Assembly (NCBI RefSeq): GCF_027887165.1
Contig: NC_077235.1
Span: 51,981,895 to 52,045,894, forward strand
DNA: 64,000 bases
Direction: 5' to 3'
From: Monodelphis domestica
Lineage: Eukaryota > Chordata > Mammalia > Didelphimorphia > Didelphidae
In this document: in pieces, positions 33,120-44,194 of the stretch
Layout: every line of letters begins with the position of its first letter
Position numbering within the stretch: the stretch's first letter is position 1
Notes under the pieces: model-generated
Databases searched by the model: none
Told to the model about the DNA's origin: nothing
The model's input: the letters and a program-made list of their open reading frames with translations, nothing else
Translations under genes and position numbers: made by a program

Positions 33120-33275
33120 CACGAAATTGTAGACAGTTAGATTTGGAGAGGGCTCAAGAGCAGTACTTTGACCAATGATGAAACTGAAGCTGAATCATCA
33201 GCCTGCAGCTAGTTGAGAGCAGAACTAGGTCTAGACTGTGCATCCCCCAGCCCCTAATGCAGTGGGCTTTCCTTC
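33120..33275 (-). repeat. tRNA-derived SINE
   Basis: tagatttggagagggctcaa, then gatgaaactgaagctgaatc and a decayed head near 33,265. Confidence 0.65.
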
Positions 33276-33954
33276 CAGTACTCTGTGCAGGGTCTAGGCG
33301 GAGTGTACCCACCCACAGGTTGGAGCTGGGCATCTCTTTGTAAGGTAATAGGGAATCAGGTATTTGGGCCCTGGAGTGAAAGGAGGAGAACTCTGCCTGG
33401 CAGGCTAATTGTCAGGGGCAATTTGAACACAAAGACTCTAAGAAGAAAATCATCTAGAATTATTACTTGCAGAGGCTCTGTAAGCCCTTTTAAACATTCT
33501 CTAAAGACCCAGGGGCACAAGGGTCAGCGGGGAGTGGCACTCCATCAAAGATAAAAGCAGTCCCTGTCTTTCTGCATGATACCAGCAAAGATTCGAGCAC
33601 TTCCCCTCCTCCTCTCTCCTCATGCGTGTTCACTGACGTTGTAACTATGGACTGGCTAAGAATGTATCCAGGGAGAAATGAGTGTCTTTCTGTGCGTGAT
33701 AGGCGCGTCACTGCTAAGCAGCTCTCCAGCCGAGAGAAGCTATAAACAGAGTCTATTTTTTACTGTGGACATCATTAAATTAGGGGAACTTTTGATTGGA
33801 CTGAAATAATGAAGTTTTTCTCTGCTTTGCACTAAATTGTTCAAGGATTTATTTTTTTTTTAATCCCAAAGATAAAAAGCCAGATGCAGAGAAAAATGAA
33901 AGAAAGAAAAAATGATTTTTAAGACCTTCCTTCTCATCCCTCACCCCTACCCTG
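33276..33954. other. Repeat-free stretch with possible regulatory sequence; no gene recognised
   Basis: About 680 bp without recognised repeats. The part 33,400-33,830 has CpGs (for example at 33,600-33,715) in an otherwise CpG-poor setting and a CRE-like tgacgtt at 33,633-33,640. Open frames of 89 and 73 aa show no family motif. Confidence 0.4.
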
Positions 33955-34150
33955 TATGGGATAGTGGAAAGAAAGCTGTTTTAGGAAGCAAGAAAGACAA
34001 GAATTCTAATCATGTACCTAACATATCACAGCTGGGTGACCAAGGACAAATAAGGTGACCTTTCTTAGCCTCAGTTTCCTCCTCTGTAAAAATGAGAGTT
34101 GGACTCATTCCATCTGAGGTCCCACCCATTTCTAAATATTTTGTCCTGTG
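33955..34150 (+). repeat. tRNA-derived SINE
   Basis: tatgggatagtggaaagaaa, cagctgggtgaccaaggaca, and cctcagtttcctcctctgta, in SINE order. Confidence 0.8.
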
Positions 34151-34254
34151 AAAAGAGAGCCAGTTTGCAAACTTAAAATCTTTTGACCTATTCTGACCAC
34201 TCCTCTATGATAATAATTATTTCTCCTACTCCAACCTGGGCATAGTGACAGTGC

Positions 34255-34420
34255 AAGAGGACAGCAGCTGTGGGGGTAGAAGGAATCTGTGGTGGTATGA
34301 TGAAACATGATAGGAAGAGTCCTGTGCCAGGAGATCCAATTTCTAAACCTAGCTGGGCCATTTCCTTGCCATGTGACTTTGGGTAATTTACTTTAATTAT
34401 TCTATATCTCAGGGTTTATT
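34255..34420 (+). repeat. tRNA-derived SINE, diverged
   Basis: ggagatccaatttctaaacc, then cttgccatgtgactttgggt. Confidence 0.65.
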
Positions 34421-34814
34421 GTGTGGGATTATTTAAAATAATGAATTTCCAAAGATACCACATAGAAATGCCCACGTAAGGGTGAGCCTTTATTCTTAAC
34501 CTAGGAGAAGGGCATGAAAAGCCCAGGAAAGGGTTTGGAAGGTGTTATAGTGTAACTCATGATGCTAAAAAAAGAACAGAGTAACAGATTTTTAGCATAT
34601 ACGAACTATATTTTCTAATCACTTTGGGTTTTTTTTTTACACTGTGTAAGGGACTGAAGCTAGATGCAAGGGGGTAGCCAGATGCCAAGTATGTAGAGAA
34701 GTGAAGGCAGCATGTGTAAATGACTGTTTCTTGGTGAAATAATTCTTCACTTGACAAAAGTATTCACTCCCAGAATGCCTTTCATTAATAATTTCCCCTA
34801 GTATAATTTACCAA

Positions 34815-34965
34815 GAGATGCAGTGGGTAGAATACTGGACTTGAAGTCAGGAAAACCTGAGTTCAGATATTGTCTCTGACATTTATTAATCCTGTATCCA
34901 GGAATGAGTTTTTAAACCTCTTCAAGGCTTTAGCAACTCTTTACAACTGTTAGTCATAGACAGGT
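34815..34965 (+). repeat. tRNA-derived SINE
   Basis: gatgcagtgggtagaatact, then ttgaagtcaggaaaacctga and the B-box gagttcagat. Confidence 0.8.
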
Positions 34966-35329
34966 TAGGATCTGAGTAGGTGGTGTTTCTACCCTTAGGC
35001 AGATGAATGGAGTTCCCTTCCCACATAGGTCCTTGATATAGTGACGCAATCTACCAAAATACAACATACAACCAATTTCAGAAGCTTGTTCATTCTGCTT
35101 GGTAGGGATGCTAGAGCTCTTGGCCACTCTGACTTGACTTTGAGATTGTGCCTTTCCTCTACTATTTGCCATGAAAATTAAATGGCAATTAATCCAACTC
35201 TTTTGCATTTCTCCTTTGTTTCAGTAACTAATTATTGGGGCAAAGGAGCTCATTTTGGGCCTCATGCTGGAGATGATCATCAGATTCTCTTTTTTTATCT
35301 GGGTCAGTAGAGAGGAGATAGTGAAGCCT

Positions 35330-35535
35330 AAGTAGCAGTGTGATAGCATTCTGGAAGGGAAACTGGATTTTGAGTGTTTTCATTGGTTTGAGTCCTGACT
35401 CCAGTACTTAACTACCTGGGTGACCTTGGGTAAGTTCTTATTTCTCTCAGGTTCTTAGTTTTTCTCTTTTGTAAAATGAGATGGTTGACCTAAGGGGCAA
35501 GGTTCCTTTCTAGCTCTGACATTTCTGTGATACAA
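35330..35535 (+). repeat. tRNA-derived SINE
   Basis: tagcattctggaagggaaac, ctacctgggtgaccttgggt, then a tgtaaaatgagatgg core and the tttctagctctgacattt end. Confidence 0.8.
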
Positions 35536-35984
35536 CCATGCCACGTCATAATCAATGCTGGTCTACAGTTGTCAAACCAGCACATCTTTTTTCACTCTGC
35601 AATGTATAGGAGACTTTGGGAGGAAAGAGCAAAGTAAGATTCTTGTGACCTTACAGAGATTTGGCCATGGTGGTCCAGAATTCCCTCTAGTCTCTGACTT
35701 TGTTTTGAATGGCCCCAGCTACTGGCCATCTTATCTAGAAGAGATAGTTAAGAATTCACATGTTATCTGTTGTGTTCCCCAGGATATTTGTGTGTGGTCC
35801 CATCCACAATCAAACTCTGGGCTGTTCTGGAGCTAGGACAGAAAACCCATAAAAGAGAAGATCTGAAAGATGATGACCTGTGGATTCATCTTGCATTTTG
35901 TTCTCCACAACTGAGCTCAGCTTCCCTTCCCTTGGCAAGAGTATTCTGCTAGCAGCATCAGAAGTGATATCTCAGGTCCCAAAC
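35536..35984. other. Upstream flank of olfactory receptor pseudogene
   Basis: No repeat recognised. Olfactory receptor genes usually have a noncoding upstream exon, but I cannot identify one here. Open frames of 93 and 60 aa are without motifs. Confidence 0.4.
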
Positions 35985-36890
35985 ATGACCCATGCTGAGA
36001 AGGGAAATCACACCTCCATCCCCAAATTCATCTTGTTAGGATTTAAAAATCTCCATGTATTATGCTTCCTGCTCTTTGGAATAATCCTGGTAGTCTACCT
36101 TGTCACCATGATGGGAAATGTCCTCATCATCACTGTGGTGTTTGCTGATTGCCACTTCCAGACCCATATGTACTATTTCTTCAGCAACATCTCTTTCCTA
36201 AAGATATTCTACAAAGCCTCAGTGATTCCTAAAATGCTCAAGACCCTGTTATCAGTCCATGAAGCCATCTCCTTTGCTGTATGTGTGACCCAACTTTATT
36301 TCTTTGGCTCCATGGCTGCAACAAAGTGTTTCCTTTTGGCTGCCATGTCCTATGATCCATACTTGGCCATCTGGAATCCACTCTAATACCCAGCTCTGAT
36401 GAACTCTCCACATTTGCTAGTTTTTGGTTCTTGGATGATGGGTTTCATGGCTCCCATTGTCTCAGTGTTTTTAACTTTTTAACTTAACTTTCAATCTACA
36501 CTTTTTCTGGGACCTCAGCCCTATCATCAAGTTGGCCTGCACTGATACCCAAAAGGTTGAGACAACTATCTTCCTTACCATGTACCTTGTAGTGGTAGGA
36601 CCCTTTACGTGGACAGTAGTATCATATGCCCAGATTGTCCATACCATCTAGAAGATCCCTTCTATGACAGGAAGTAAGAAATTCTTTTCCACCTGCTCAT
36701 CTCACTTCACAGAGGTTACTCTGTACTATGGGACACTGGGAGTTGTGTATGGGAGCCCTTCATCCAACTTGTCAGCTGACATGAATAAATTTTTCTCAAT
36801 ATTGTATACAATGTTCACTCCCATGCTTAATCCCATTATACACTGAGGAACAAGGATGTGAAGGAGGCCTTAAGGAGACTGACCCAGTGA
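35985..36890 (+). pseudogene. Olfactory receptor pseudogene (class II-like)
   Basis: A single-exon odorant GPCR of normal size (906 bp), starting MTHAEKGNHTSI and ending RRLTQ-stop. TM1 has FILLGF and GNVLII; TM2 starts MYYFFSNISFL where functional receptors have MYFFL. TM3 reads AAMSYDPYLAIWNPL, so the DRY arginine is a proline. A TAA follows at 36,384. The remainder is readable in shifted frames: YPALMN, FFWDLSPIIKLACTDTQKVE, FSTCSSHFTEVTLYYGTLG, and TPMLNPII. Lesions are at least three in-frame stops (36,384, about 36,478, about 36,649) and two frameshifts (about 36,500 and about 36,842). It cannot make a receptor. The family number is not assignable by eye. Confidence 0.93.
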
Positions 36891-36984
36891 ACATCATATT
36901 GGGCTACCCTGCTTGAACATGGCAAAGAACTTCCCCTGAAAAGGATGGGCAAGCATTCCTTGTGAATTATGGGAATAAACTTCT

Positions 36985-37170
36985 TTGGTAGAGTAGAAAA
37001 AATGCTGAGTTTCCAATGACTCCGAAGTTCTGACTCTACTACTTAACTAGCTGTGTGATCTTAGGTAGGGTTCATATCTCTTCTGGGCCTCAGTTTGCCC
37101 CCTCTGTGAAATGAGAACATTGGATAAAGCAATCTCATTCTAAATTTCATAACGTTATTTTGGCCAGTCA
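36985..37170 (+). repeat. tRNA-derived SINE
   Basis: gtagagtagaaaaaatgctg, then ctagctgtgtgatcttaggt and the tgggcctcagtttgccc core. Confidence 0.8.
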
Positions 37171-37199
37171 GGCAGAAATGGATGTGTTTTCCTCTTCCA

Positions 37200-37425
37200 A
37201 AAATTCTAACCCCTTTCACTTGTATATCAATTTAGGATTTTTGAAAGACTTTGTATTTGTTAGCTCATTTGACCTTCACAGTAGCCCAGTTTAATAGGTA
37301 AAGCAAGAATACCTATTTTCCAGATGAGAGGTAAAGTAGCTTTCCCAAGATCACACAGATAGTTTGTGGTATAAACCAGAAGTCAGTTTCTTCTGGCTAC
37401 CGTCCAGGGTTCTTTTCATCACCAC
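37200..37425 (-). repeat. MIR-type SINE
   Basis: tagctcatttgaccttcaca, then ttccagatgagaggtaaagt and cccaagatcacacagatagt. Confidence 0.8.
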
Positions 37426-37639
37426 AGCACCCTGACTAAGAGAAATGGCTTCCATTTTAATAAGTGGTACAGCAAAAGCTTCCTTGTCTCCCAACTATTT
37501 CCACTGTGGAACCTGGATTTACTCTATAACTCACTCCTTCAGAGAAAAACATGGAAATCAATTAAAATATAAACAATTACTTGGTCAAAACAGAACTCAC
37601 TATTGTGACTTGGAGCAGATGAACTCTAGTAGAGTATTG

Positions 37640-38395
37640 GGTGCTAAGGGGATAGTATCTAGGAATTTCTGCTTCTACCCAGTCTCTTCCTCCTCTAATT
37701 CAGGCTTCACATCTTTAATGTTATTCTTTCTGATGAACAGCTCCAATCACATTACTACATTGCTCAAAGACACTCATTGGCTTTCCCCTGTCTACAGATA
37801 AAAAATGGAAACTCCTTTGCTTGGCATTTAAGACTCTCCAAAGTCTAGATCAAAATTACTCATCCACCCTACTTAACACTGCTTACCTTTATATGTTCCA
37901 TATATGTCCCTGCCAAATGGATTGCTTCTCAAACTGCCCTGCTTCTGGGTGTCCATGGAGGCTTTCCTCCATGCCTGGAACATGCCCTTTTCACTTCTAT
38001 TCCTACTGAAATTTTCCACGTCCTTCAGCACAGGATTGCCTCTTTCATTAAGCTTTCCCTGATTCTCCCCATCCCCAGCTCAACTGAATGTTCTTCCCCC
38101 TTCTTAAATGAGCACTTTGGTCTTCTGTACACTTACCATATTCTGCCTTGTATGTGTATGCTTTGTCTCTGTCTCTGTCTCTGTCTCTGTCTCTGTCTCT
38201 GTCTCTCTATCTCTCCCTCTGTCTCTGTCTATCTGCTGTCTGCCTCTCTCACACACACACATACACGTGCGTGTGCTTCTCCTACTAGATGATAAACTCC
38301 TTGAATGGAAACTCTTAAAGTTATTTTTTCTATATTGTCAGCCCAGTGCTTATCACAGAACCATGAATGTCGGATAAAGAAAATAATTAATTCCC
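37640..38395 (+). mobile_element. L2 3' part
   Basis: Collinear L2 text: caatcacattactacattgc, ttggcatttaagactctcca, then taagctttccctgattctcc and a decayed terminal cagtgcttatcacag. A (TCTCTG)n tract has expanded inside it. Confidence 0.8.
38163..38207. repeat. (TCTCTG)n microsatellite
   Basis: About seven units of TCTCTG, then imperfect TCTCTA/TCTCCC units to 38,230. The 89-aa ORF over it (VSVSVSVSV...) is a repeat artefact. Confidence 0.93.
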
Positions 38396-38439
38396 CCCCT
38401 TGACTTAGGAGAGGAAGGGAGAGTAAAAGAGAAGAAAAA

Positions 38440-38690
38440 CATTAGCTGATGTATTTTATACTTTAATTTTCACAAAACACTTGGCATATGTTAACCATTT
38501 GAGCCTCATAACAGTCCTGTGAGTTAAGTGCTATTATGAAACTTGTTTTGCAGATGAAGAAACCAAAGTGATAAGAGATATGCCCAGGGTCATGCAGCTA
38601 CTAAGTGTGTGAATTTGGTGGTTATGAGCCCAGGTATTCTGGATACCAAGTCCAGCATTCTACCTACTACACTAAACTGCCTCATGGAAG
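38440..38690 (-). repeat. MIR-type SINE
   Basis: ccatttgagcctcataacag, ttgcagatgaagaaaccaaa, cccagggtcatgcagctact, and a head near 38,680. Confidence 0.88.
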
Positions 38691-38714
38691 AGAATAAGTA
38701 TTTTTTCTATAGTA

Positions 38715-38930
38715 TCTATTATGTTCGCAGCATTATGCTTAGCACTTTTTACAAATGCTATCTCATTTGATCCTCACAACAACCTTTTGAGATCAGTGCT
38801 ATTTTTGTTCCCATTTAACAGTTAAGAAAACTGAGTCAGCAGAGGTTAAGTGACTTGCTCAGGGACAAAAGTCAGGTCTTCTTGACTCCAACCTCAGCAC
38901 AATATTCACTGCCACCAGTTACCTCTAAGG
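38715..38930 (-). repeat. MIR-type SINE
   Basis: atctcatttgatcctcacaa, then a catttaacagttaagaaaac core and ttaagtgacttgctcaggga. It is a second copy directly after the one at 38,440. Confidence 0.88.
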
Positions 38931-38964
38931 AGATGGAGACAGGAAAATGTGTAGGGAACCTGGT

Positions 38965-39160
38965 TGAATAATGTAGTAAAAAGAACACAAGTCAAGTGAA
39001 TAGGTCTGGCTTAGTTTCCCAACTCAGTTGCTGGCTGTGGACCCTGGACAAATCAATTCATTTCACTTAGTCTCAGTTTTTTCCTCTTTAATATAGGGAT
39101 CAAAGAGAGGATGAATACAAAAGTATAGCATAGCTGTGTAAAGATTATGTGAGGAGTGCT
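38965..39160 (+). repeat. tRNA-derived SINE
   Basis: aatgtagtaaaaagaacaca, then ctggctgtggaccctggaca and the ttagtctcagttttttcctc core. Confidence 0.75.
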
Positions 39161-39264
39161 AACACTCATAATGAGCCTAGCCTACTGAGGAAAGCTAAGG
39201 ACAACCAAAAAAGAAAGGATTTTTGCTTTTGTTTTGGTATTTTGATTTATTTGTTTGTTTGCTT

Positions 39265-39465
39265 AACTCTATTACAGTTAGAAAGCCAAGGCCAGGCAGA
39301 CCTGGCTTCGAGTTCTGCCTCTAACACTTTCCACCTATGTGACCTTGAACAAATAACTTAACTTCCCTGGGCCCCCCAGTGTTCTCATCTGTGAAACAAG
39401 GGGGCTAGACTAGCTGGCTTTGGAGACATCTTACAACTCTACATGTATGATCCGGTGACCTTAGT
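39265..39465 (+). repeat. tRNA-derived SINE
   Basis: caggcagacctggcttcgag (B-box region), ctatgtgaccttgaacaaat, then a ctcatctgtgaaaca core and tcttacaactctacatgtat. Confidence 0.82.
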
Positions 39466-39559
39466 CACTGAAGTTTTCTATGCTCTATGCAACATTCTAA
39501 GACTTTAAGTTGTGAAGAAAAGGATGGAGCTACTTCATGGTGAGGCTGGAATGATGGTA

Positions 39560-40993
39560 ACTGACATCGAAGTGGAGGGAGAGCTGCTTAATCCTACACT
39601 GCTGTTCTTTTCTCTACAAATGAGAATAACCTTTGCACTGGAAATTTCAGGGTAAAAAAGATTAATAAGGACTTGATGTCCAAGAAAATCGAGGAAGTTG
39701 TAAGAGAGCATGGAGCTAAGTTGCTCTTGTTGAATTCAAGTCAGGTGAACTCTATCCCATAGCATGAAAACTGTGAATGTGACTGTAGAACTACTGTCAG
39801 CAATATTTGAAAGATATTGAAGAATGGGAAGGTATAAAAGACCTGGAGAAGAACAAATGTACCAACTGCCTTTTTTTAAATTAAAGTTTATTTATTTAAT
39901 TAATGTAGAAAAATTTTCCATAGTTACATGAATCATATTCTTTCCCTCCCCTCCTCCCACTCCTCTTCCAGAGCCAATGAACAATTCCGCTGAGTTATAC
40001 ATGTGTCATTGATCCAGACCTATTTCCATATTATTGATATTTGCACTAGAGTGGTTGTTTAGCATCTACATCCCCAATCATATCCCCATTGACCCATGTG
40101 ATCAAGCATTTGTTTTTCTTCTGTGTTTCTGCTCCCACAGTTCTTTCTCTGGATGTGGATAGCATCTTTCTCATAAGTTCCTCAGAAATGTCTTGGGTCA
40201 TTGCATTGCTGTGGGTAAAGAAATCCATTACGTTCGATTGTGCCACGGTGTATCAGTCTCTGTGGACAATGTTTTCCTGGTTCTGTTCCTTTCACTCTAC
40301 TCACTTCCTGGAGGTTGTTCCAGTTCACATGGAATTCCTCCAGTTCATTATTCCTTTTATCATAATAGTATTCCATCACCAACAGTTACCTGTCTACCTT
40401 CAAGGCTGAGCTCTAGGGATGAGCCCCTTCACTCGTCTGATTTTTTATTTTGTCATTTTGAGCCACTTTATATTGGTAAGTGGTAAGGAGAAGAAGTCGC
40501 ATGTGTCTACTCTGTGGCCATTTTAGCTCAGAAGTCCCCCAATTGTCTTTTAAAAGAGAAGAAGATATGTCCAGCAAACTATAGACCAGTTAGCTTGACT
40601 TTGACTTACAGAAAAATTCTAGCATATATTATCAAAGAGGTTAGTAAACATTTTAGAGAAGGAAGTGGCAATCACTGAGAACCAGCAGGCTTCATCAAGA
40701 ATAGCTCACACCAGACCAACCTCATTGCTTTTTCTGACAAAGTCACTAAACTAGTAGATATTGTTTTCTTAGATTTGATCAAAGGATTTGGCAGAGTAAC
40801 TCATGTTATTCTCAGAGAAAGGAGTTATGGGTTACATGACAGTACAATTGATTACATGTATTAAGAACTAGATGATATGACTAGGATCAAAGAAAACTCA
40901 TTAACAACCCATCGTTGACTTGAATGGAAGTCGCCAGTGTGCTGATCCTTCTGAGGATCCTTGTCCTGTGTTCTTTAACAATTGTGTCAATAA
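39560..40993 (+). mobile_element. L3/CR1 LINE, reverse transcriptase region (left part)
   Basis: After a decayed lead-in, 40,550-40,820 reads NYRPVSLTLTYRKILAYIIKEV and then TNLIAFSDKVTKLVDIVFLDLIKGFG, a CR1-clade reverse transcriptase with a mutated motif A. Insertions interrupt it at 39,871-40,538 (short L1) and at 40,994 (LTR). It resumes at 42,724. Confidence 0.85.
39871..40538 (-). mobile_element. Short L1 derivative: L1 5' end fused to L1 3' end
   Basis: From the right, the first about 145 bp match the L1b 5' UTR. They start just after aaaatggccacagagtaga in the sense strand and include the caatataaagtggctc region. The sequence then joins directly to the last part of ORF2 (gttggtgatggaatactatt) and the whole 3' UTR with A-tail. 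About 5 kb of L1 is missing from the middle. The whole is flanked by ccaactgccttttttt (39,862) and ccaattgtctttt (40,539), a target-site duplication in L3 with two mismatches, so it moved as one unit. There is no open frame of use, so it needed enzymes from another L1. The join is near 40,385-40,395. Confidence 0.85.
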
Positions 40994-41242
40994 TGAAGAA
41001 ATCTGGAGGATTGAAGCAGCAAGTGGTGGTGAAAATTGAATGAGCCACACTGACTTTATCTTGTAACTCAATTCTGGAGTTAGTGCAGGTCTCTTTCTAT
41101 TCAATTATGTGTCTAGTCCAGTTTCTGTCATGTGCGAAAAACTTATTCAATTGTGGGAATTGTGTAAAAACTTAATTGCATTATTTTAACCCAACCCTGT
41201 ATGACTGAGAAGCTATCCCTACCTGCTGATTAGAAACTCTTA
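40994..41242 (+). mobile_element. Solo LTR in L3, left part
   Basis: L3 text breaks off after gtcaataa and TGAAGAAATCTGG begins a sequence that continues at 42,241 beyond an L1 insertion. Together the two parts make about 730 bp. No viral genes accompany it. Confidence 0.6.
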
Positions 41243-42229
41243 CTCTGAGGTACCACCTCATACCTAGCAGATTGACTAACATGACAGCAAAGGAAAGTAA
41301 TAAATGCTGGAGGGGATGTGGCAAAGTTGGGACATTAATGCACTGCTGGTGGAGTTGTAAATTGGTCCAACCATTCTGGATGGCAATTTGGAACTATGCC
41401 CAAAGGACTTTAAAAGACTGTCTGCCCTTTGATGCAACCATAGCACTTATGAGTTTATACCTCAAAGAGATCATAAGCAAAAAGACTTGTACAAGAATAT
41501 TCATAACTGTGCTCTTTATGGTAGCAAAAAATTAGAAAATGAGGGGATGCCCTTCAATTGGGGCATGGCTGAATAAATTGTGGTATCTGTTAGAGATGGA
41601 ATATTACTGTGCCCAAAGGAATAATGAACTGGAGGAATTCCATGTGAACTGGAACGACCTCCAGGAATTGATGCAGAGTGAGAGGAGCAGAGCCAGGAGA
41701 ACATTGTACACAGAGACTATGTATACTGTGGTACAATGGAATGTAATGGACATCTCCATTAGTGGCAATACAGTGTTCCGGAACAACCCAGAGGGATCTA
41801 TGATAAAGAACACTAACCACATTCAGACGGAAATCAATGGGAATAGACTTCTCTATTAGCAGTAATGCAATGATCCAGGACAATCATGAGAGACTTATGA
41901 GAAAGAACACTATCCACATTCAGTGAAAGAACTGTGGGAGCAGAAACACAGAAGAAATGCATTTCCTTGATCACATTAGTCAATGGAGATATGATTGGGG
42001 ATGTAGACTCTAAACGATCACCCCAGTGCAAATATCAATAATATGGAAATAGGTCTGGATCAACGACACATGTAAAACCCAGTGGAATTATTCATTGGCT
42101 ATAGGGGCATGGGGGGAGGGGAGGGAAAGAACATGAATCTTGTAACCATGGAAAAATATTCTAAATTAATTAATTAAACAAAATTTTCCAAATAAAAAAA
42201 AAATAAAAATGTAATTCTATGTAAAAAAA
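41243..42229 (+). mobile_element. 5'-truncated L1 inserted in the LTR
   Basis: 987 bp of ORF2 C-terminus and 3' UTR. The frame 41,272-41,535 reads [20 protein letters not shown], the cysteine-rich domain, then meets a stop at 41,534. It is flanked by agaaactctta (41,232) and agaaacactta (42,230), a target-site duplication with one mismatch. Two A-runs separated by tgtaattctatgt close the element. Confidence 0.9.
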
Positions 42230-42240
42230 AGAAACACTTA

Positions 42241-42723
42241 ACTAAGGATTTAGGCTATGCTGACCAGAAACCCAGTCAGATCCAAAGATTGATTTCAAGG
42301 AATTTTCTCACAATTATTCATGTTTTATCTGTAAACTATTGTTCCAAACTAGTTAATCAGTTACTGTTTCCATGTTTCTTTGATTGTTTTCAAACACTTG
42401 GAGAGAGTGGGATACCTCTTTTTCTGATTTCAGGGAATTTTACCTCTTTGCTCTTCCCCTCCCAACTTGGAAAGTCCTTAACCTCCAATAAGAAATCAGA
42501 TTGCCTAATTTTGTATCCTGCTTAGTTTTCTTCTAATTAGTCTTACTCGATCAGTTGTTTTTAATGTATAAAAATCTGTCTCCTCCTGTATTTGGGGTTC
42601 AGTGCCAAAGCAAAGGAATATAACTGGACTCAATTTGTTAGGTAATTTGCATGCATTATTTAATAAAGCTTAAACCTTTATTTCCTCAGCCATTTCATTT
42701 TTACCCATCACACATCCACCACA
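42241..42723 (+). mobile_element. Solo LTR in L3, right part with TATA and poly(A) signals
   Basis: Contains a TATA-like gtataaaaatctg near 42,567 and AATAAA at 42,662-42,667, spaced like the promoter and poly(A) signal of an LTR, and ends CATCCACCACA. The L3 text resumes at once with gtgacttggataaagaag. Confidence 0.7.
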
Positions 42724-43615
42724 GTGACTTGGATAAAGAAGGAGATAGAATATTTATTAAATTTGCCAATGATAAATAGCTAAAAAGAAGACCAAAATAC
42801 ACTGGATGATGGAGTTGACAGACTAGATCATTGTGCTGAATCTATTAACATGAAATTGAATAGGAATAGAAATAAATATAAATGTAAAGTCTTACTTATG
42901 AGTTTAAGAAATCAACCTCATAAATAAAGTATAAGATTGCGGGGATCATGGTTAGATACTGAAAAAGAACTGGAGATTTCAATGAAAGCTCAACATGGAT
43001 GAGTGATGTCATCTGGGAGACTAGAAAACTAACATAGCTTTGGGCTGTATGAAGAAAGGCATAGATAGGTTTCAGGAATGAGGAGATGGTATCCCTCTAT
43101 ATTTTTCCCAAGTCAGACTATGCCTAGAGTATTATGTTCTGTTCTGGGCTCCATGTTTTAGGAAGAACATTGATAAACTGGAGAGCATTTAAGTAGGATG
43201 GTATCCAGGATGGTGAAGGGCCTCTAGCCTAGGCCATATGAAGACTGGTTAAAGGAAATGGGAATGTTTATCCTTGAGGGACATGATTGATAGCTGTCTT
43301 CAAGTACTGGAAAGACTGACGCATGTAAGAAAAATTAGGCTTGTTCTGTTAGTCCCAAGAAGGCAGAACTAGGAGGAATACAGAAGGGCATCTTCCAGAG
43401 GCAGGTTTAGGCCTGGGATTAGGAAACCCCTAACAATGTCCTAGCCGTTGATTGTCTCAGATGCTGGTAAATTTCCCCTCATTAAACATCTTTCAGAAGA
43501 GGCTGGATTAGCCCTTTCTTATGTTATAGAGGGACTTCTTACTGGAGTATAGGTTGAACCCAGTGGCCACTGCAGTCCATTCCAACTCAGAGATTCCAGA
43601 ATTCTATATTGTTAA
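42724..43615 (+). mobile_element. L3/CR1 LINE, right part to its 3' end
   Basis: gtgacttggataaagaagga, aagtcttacttatgagttta, ttgggctgtatgaagaaagg, then gactatgcctagagtattat, and the terminal gagattccagaattctat. The order is that of CR1-clade 3' halves. Stops throughout. Confidence 0.85.
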
Positions 43616-44144
43616 TTCTTGCATTGAGAGCCAGGAAACTCTAAATAACCATCAAGAACTAGAGAAACCTTATCTCTTCTCAGCATTAGCATCTAAAGAG
43701 GGGAAGGAGGGTCAGACAAGGGCTGGTCAAGGTTTGGAAGATAATCTTGCCCAGTTCCAGTGTTTGCAAAAGAAGACATTGGCCCACATGTTTCCACAAG
43801 CCTCAGAACTCAGGTTTAGGAATCCCTGGGGCAAGAGAGATACTCTGCATTCCTTTCCCCTCCAAAAGACTTCATACCCTTGGGAGCTAAACTTAAGGAA
43901 CTGACCATCATAGGGGCCAGAGGAAGGGAGGGATTAACTCTAATGGGAAGAGAAGGCATCATACTAAACTGAGAAGTTAGAGCTAGGAATGCTTCTAGAA
44001 GCCAGAAATCTGTGCCCTCCTCACTGTGTAAGAAAAAGTGCTTAAGCCTAGGGGCATATTCTTTTTGAAGAACTGTTGGAGAAGAAAGAGGGTAATGGCA
44101 GGTAAGAGGGGAGAGAGTTTTGTTGGCCATGACCTAAAAAGAAA
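43616..44144. other. No gene recognised
   Basis: Unassigned. ORFs of 104-116 aa occur on both strands but share no family motif and overlap each other. Confidence 0.4.
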
Positions 44145-44194
44145 TTTCAAACTATTGAATGTTAGAGCTGGGAGAGATTTTATAGAGTGGGACT

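Noticed and set aside
36664..36846. Separate 60-aa gene
   Set aside because: It is the TM6-TM7 part of the olfactory receptor pseudogene in a shifted frame.
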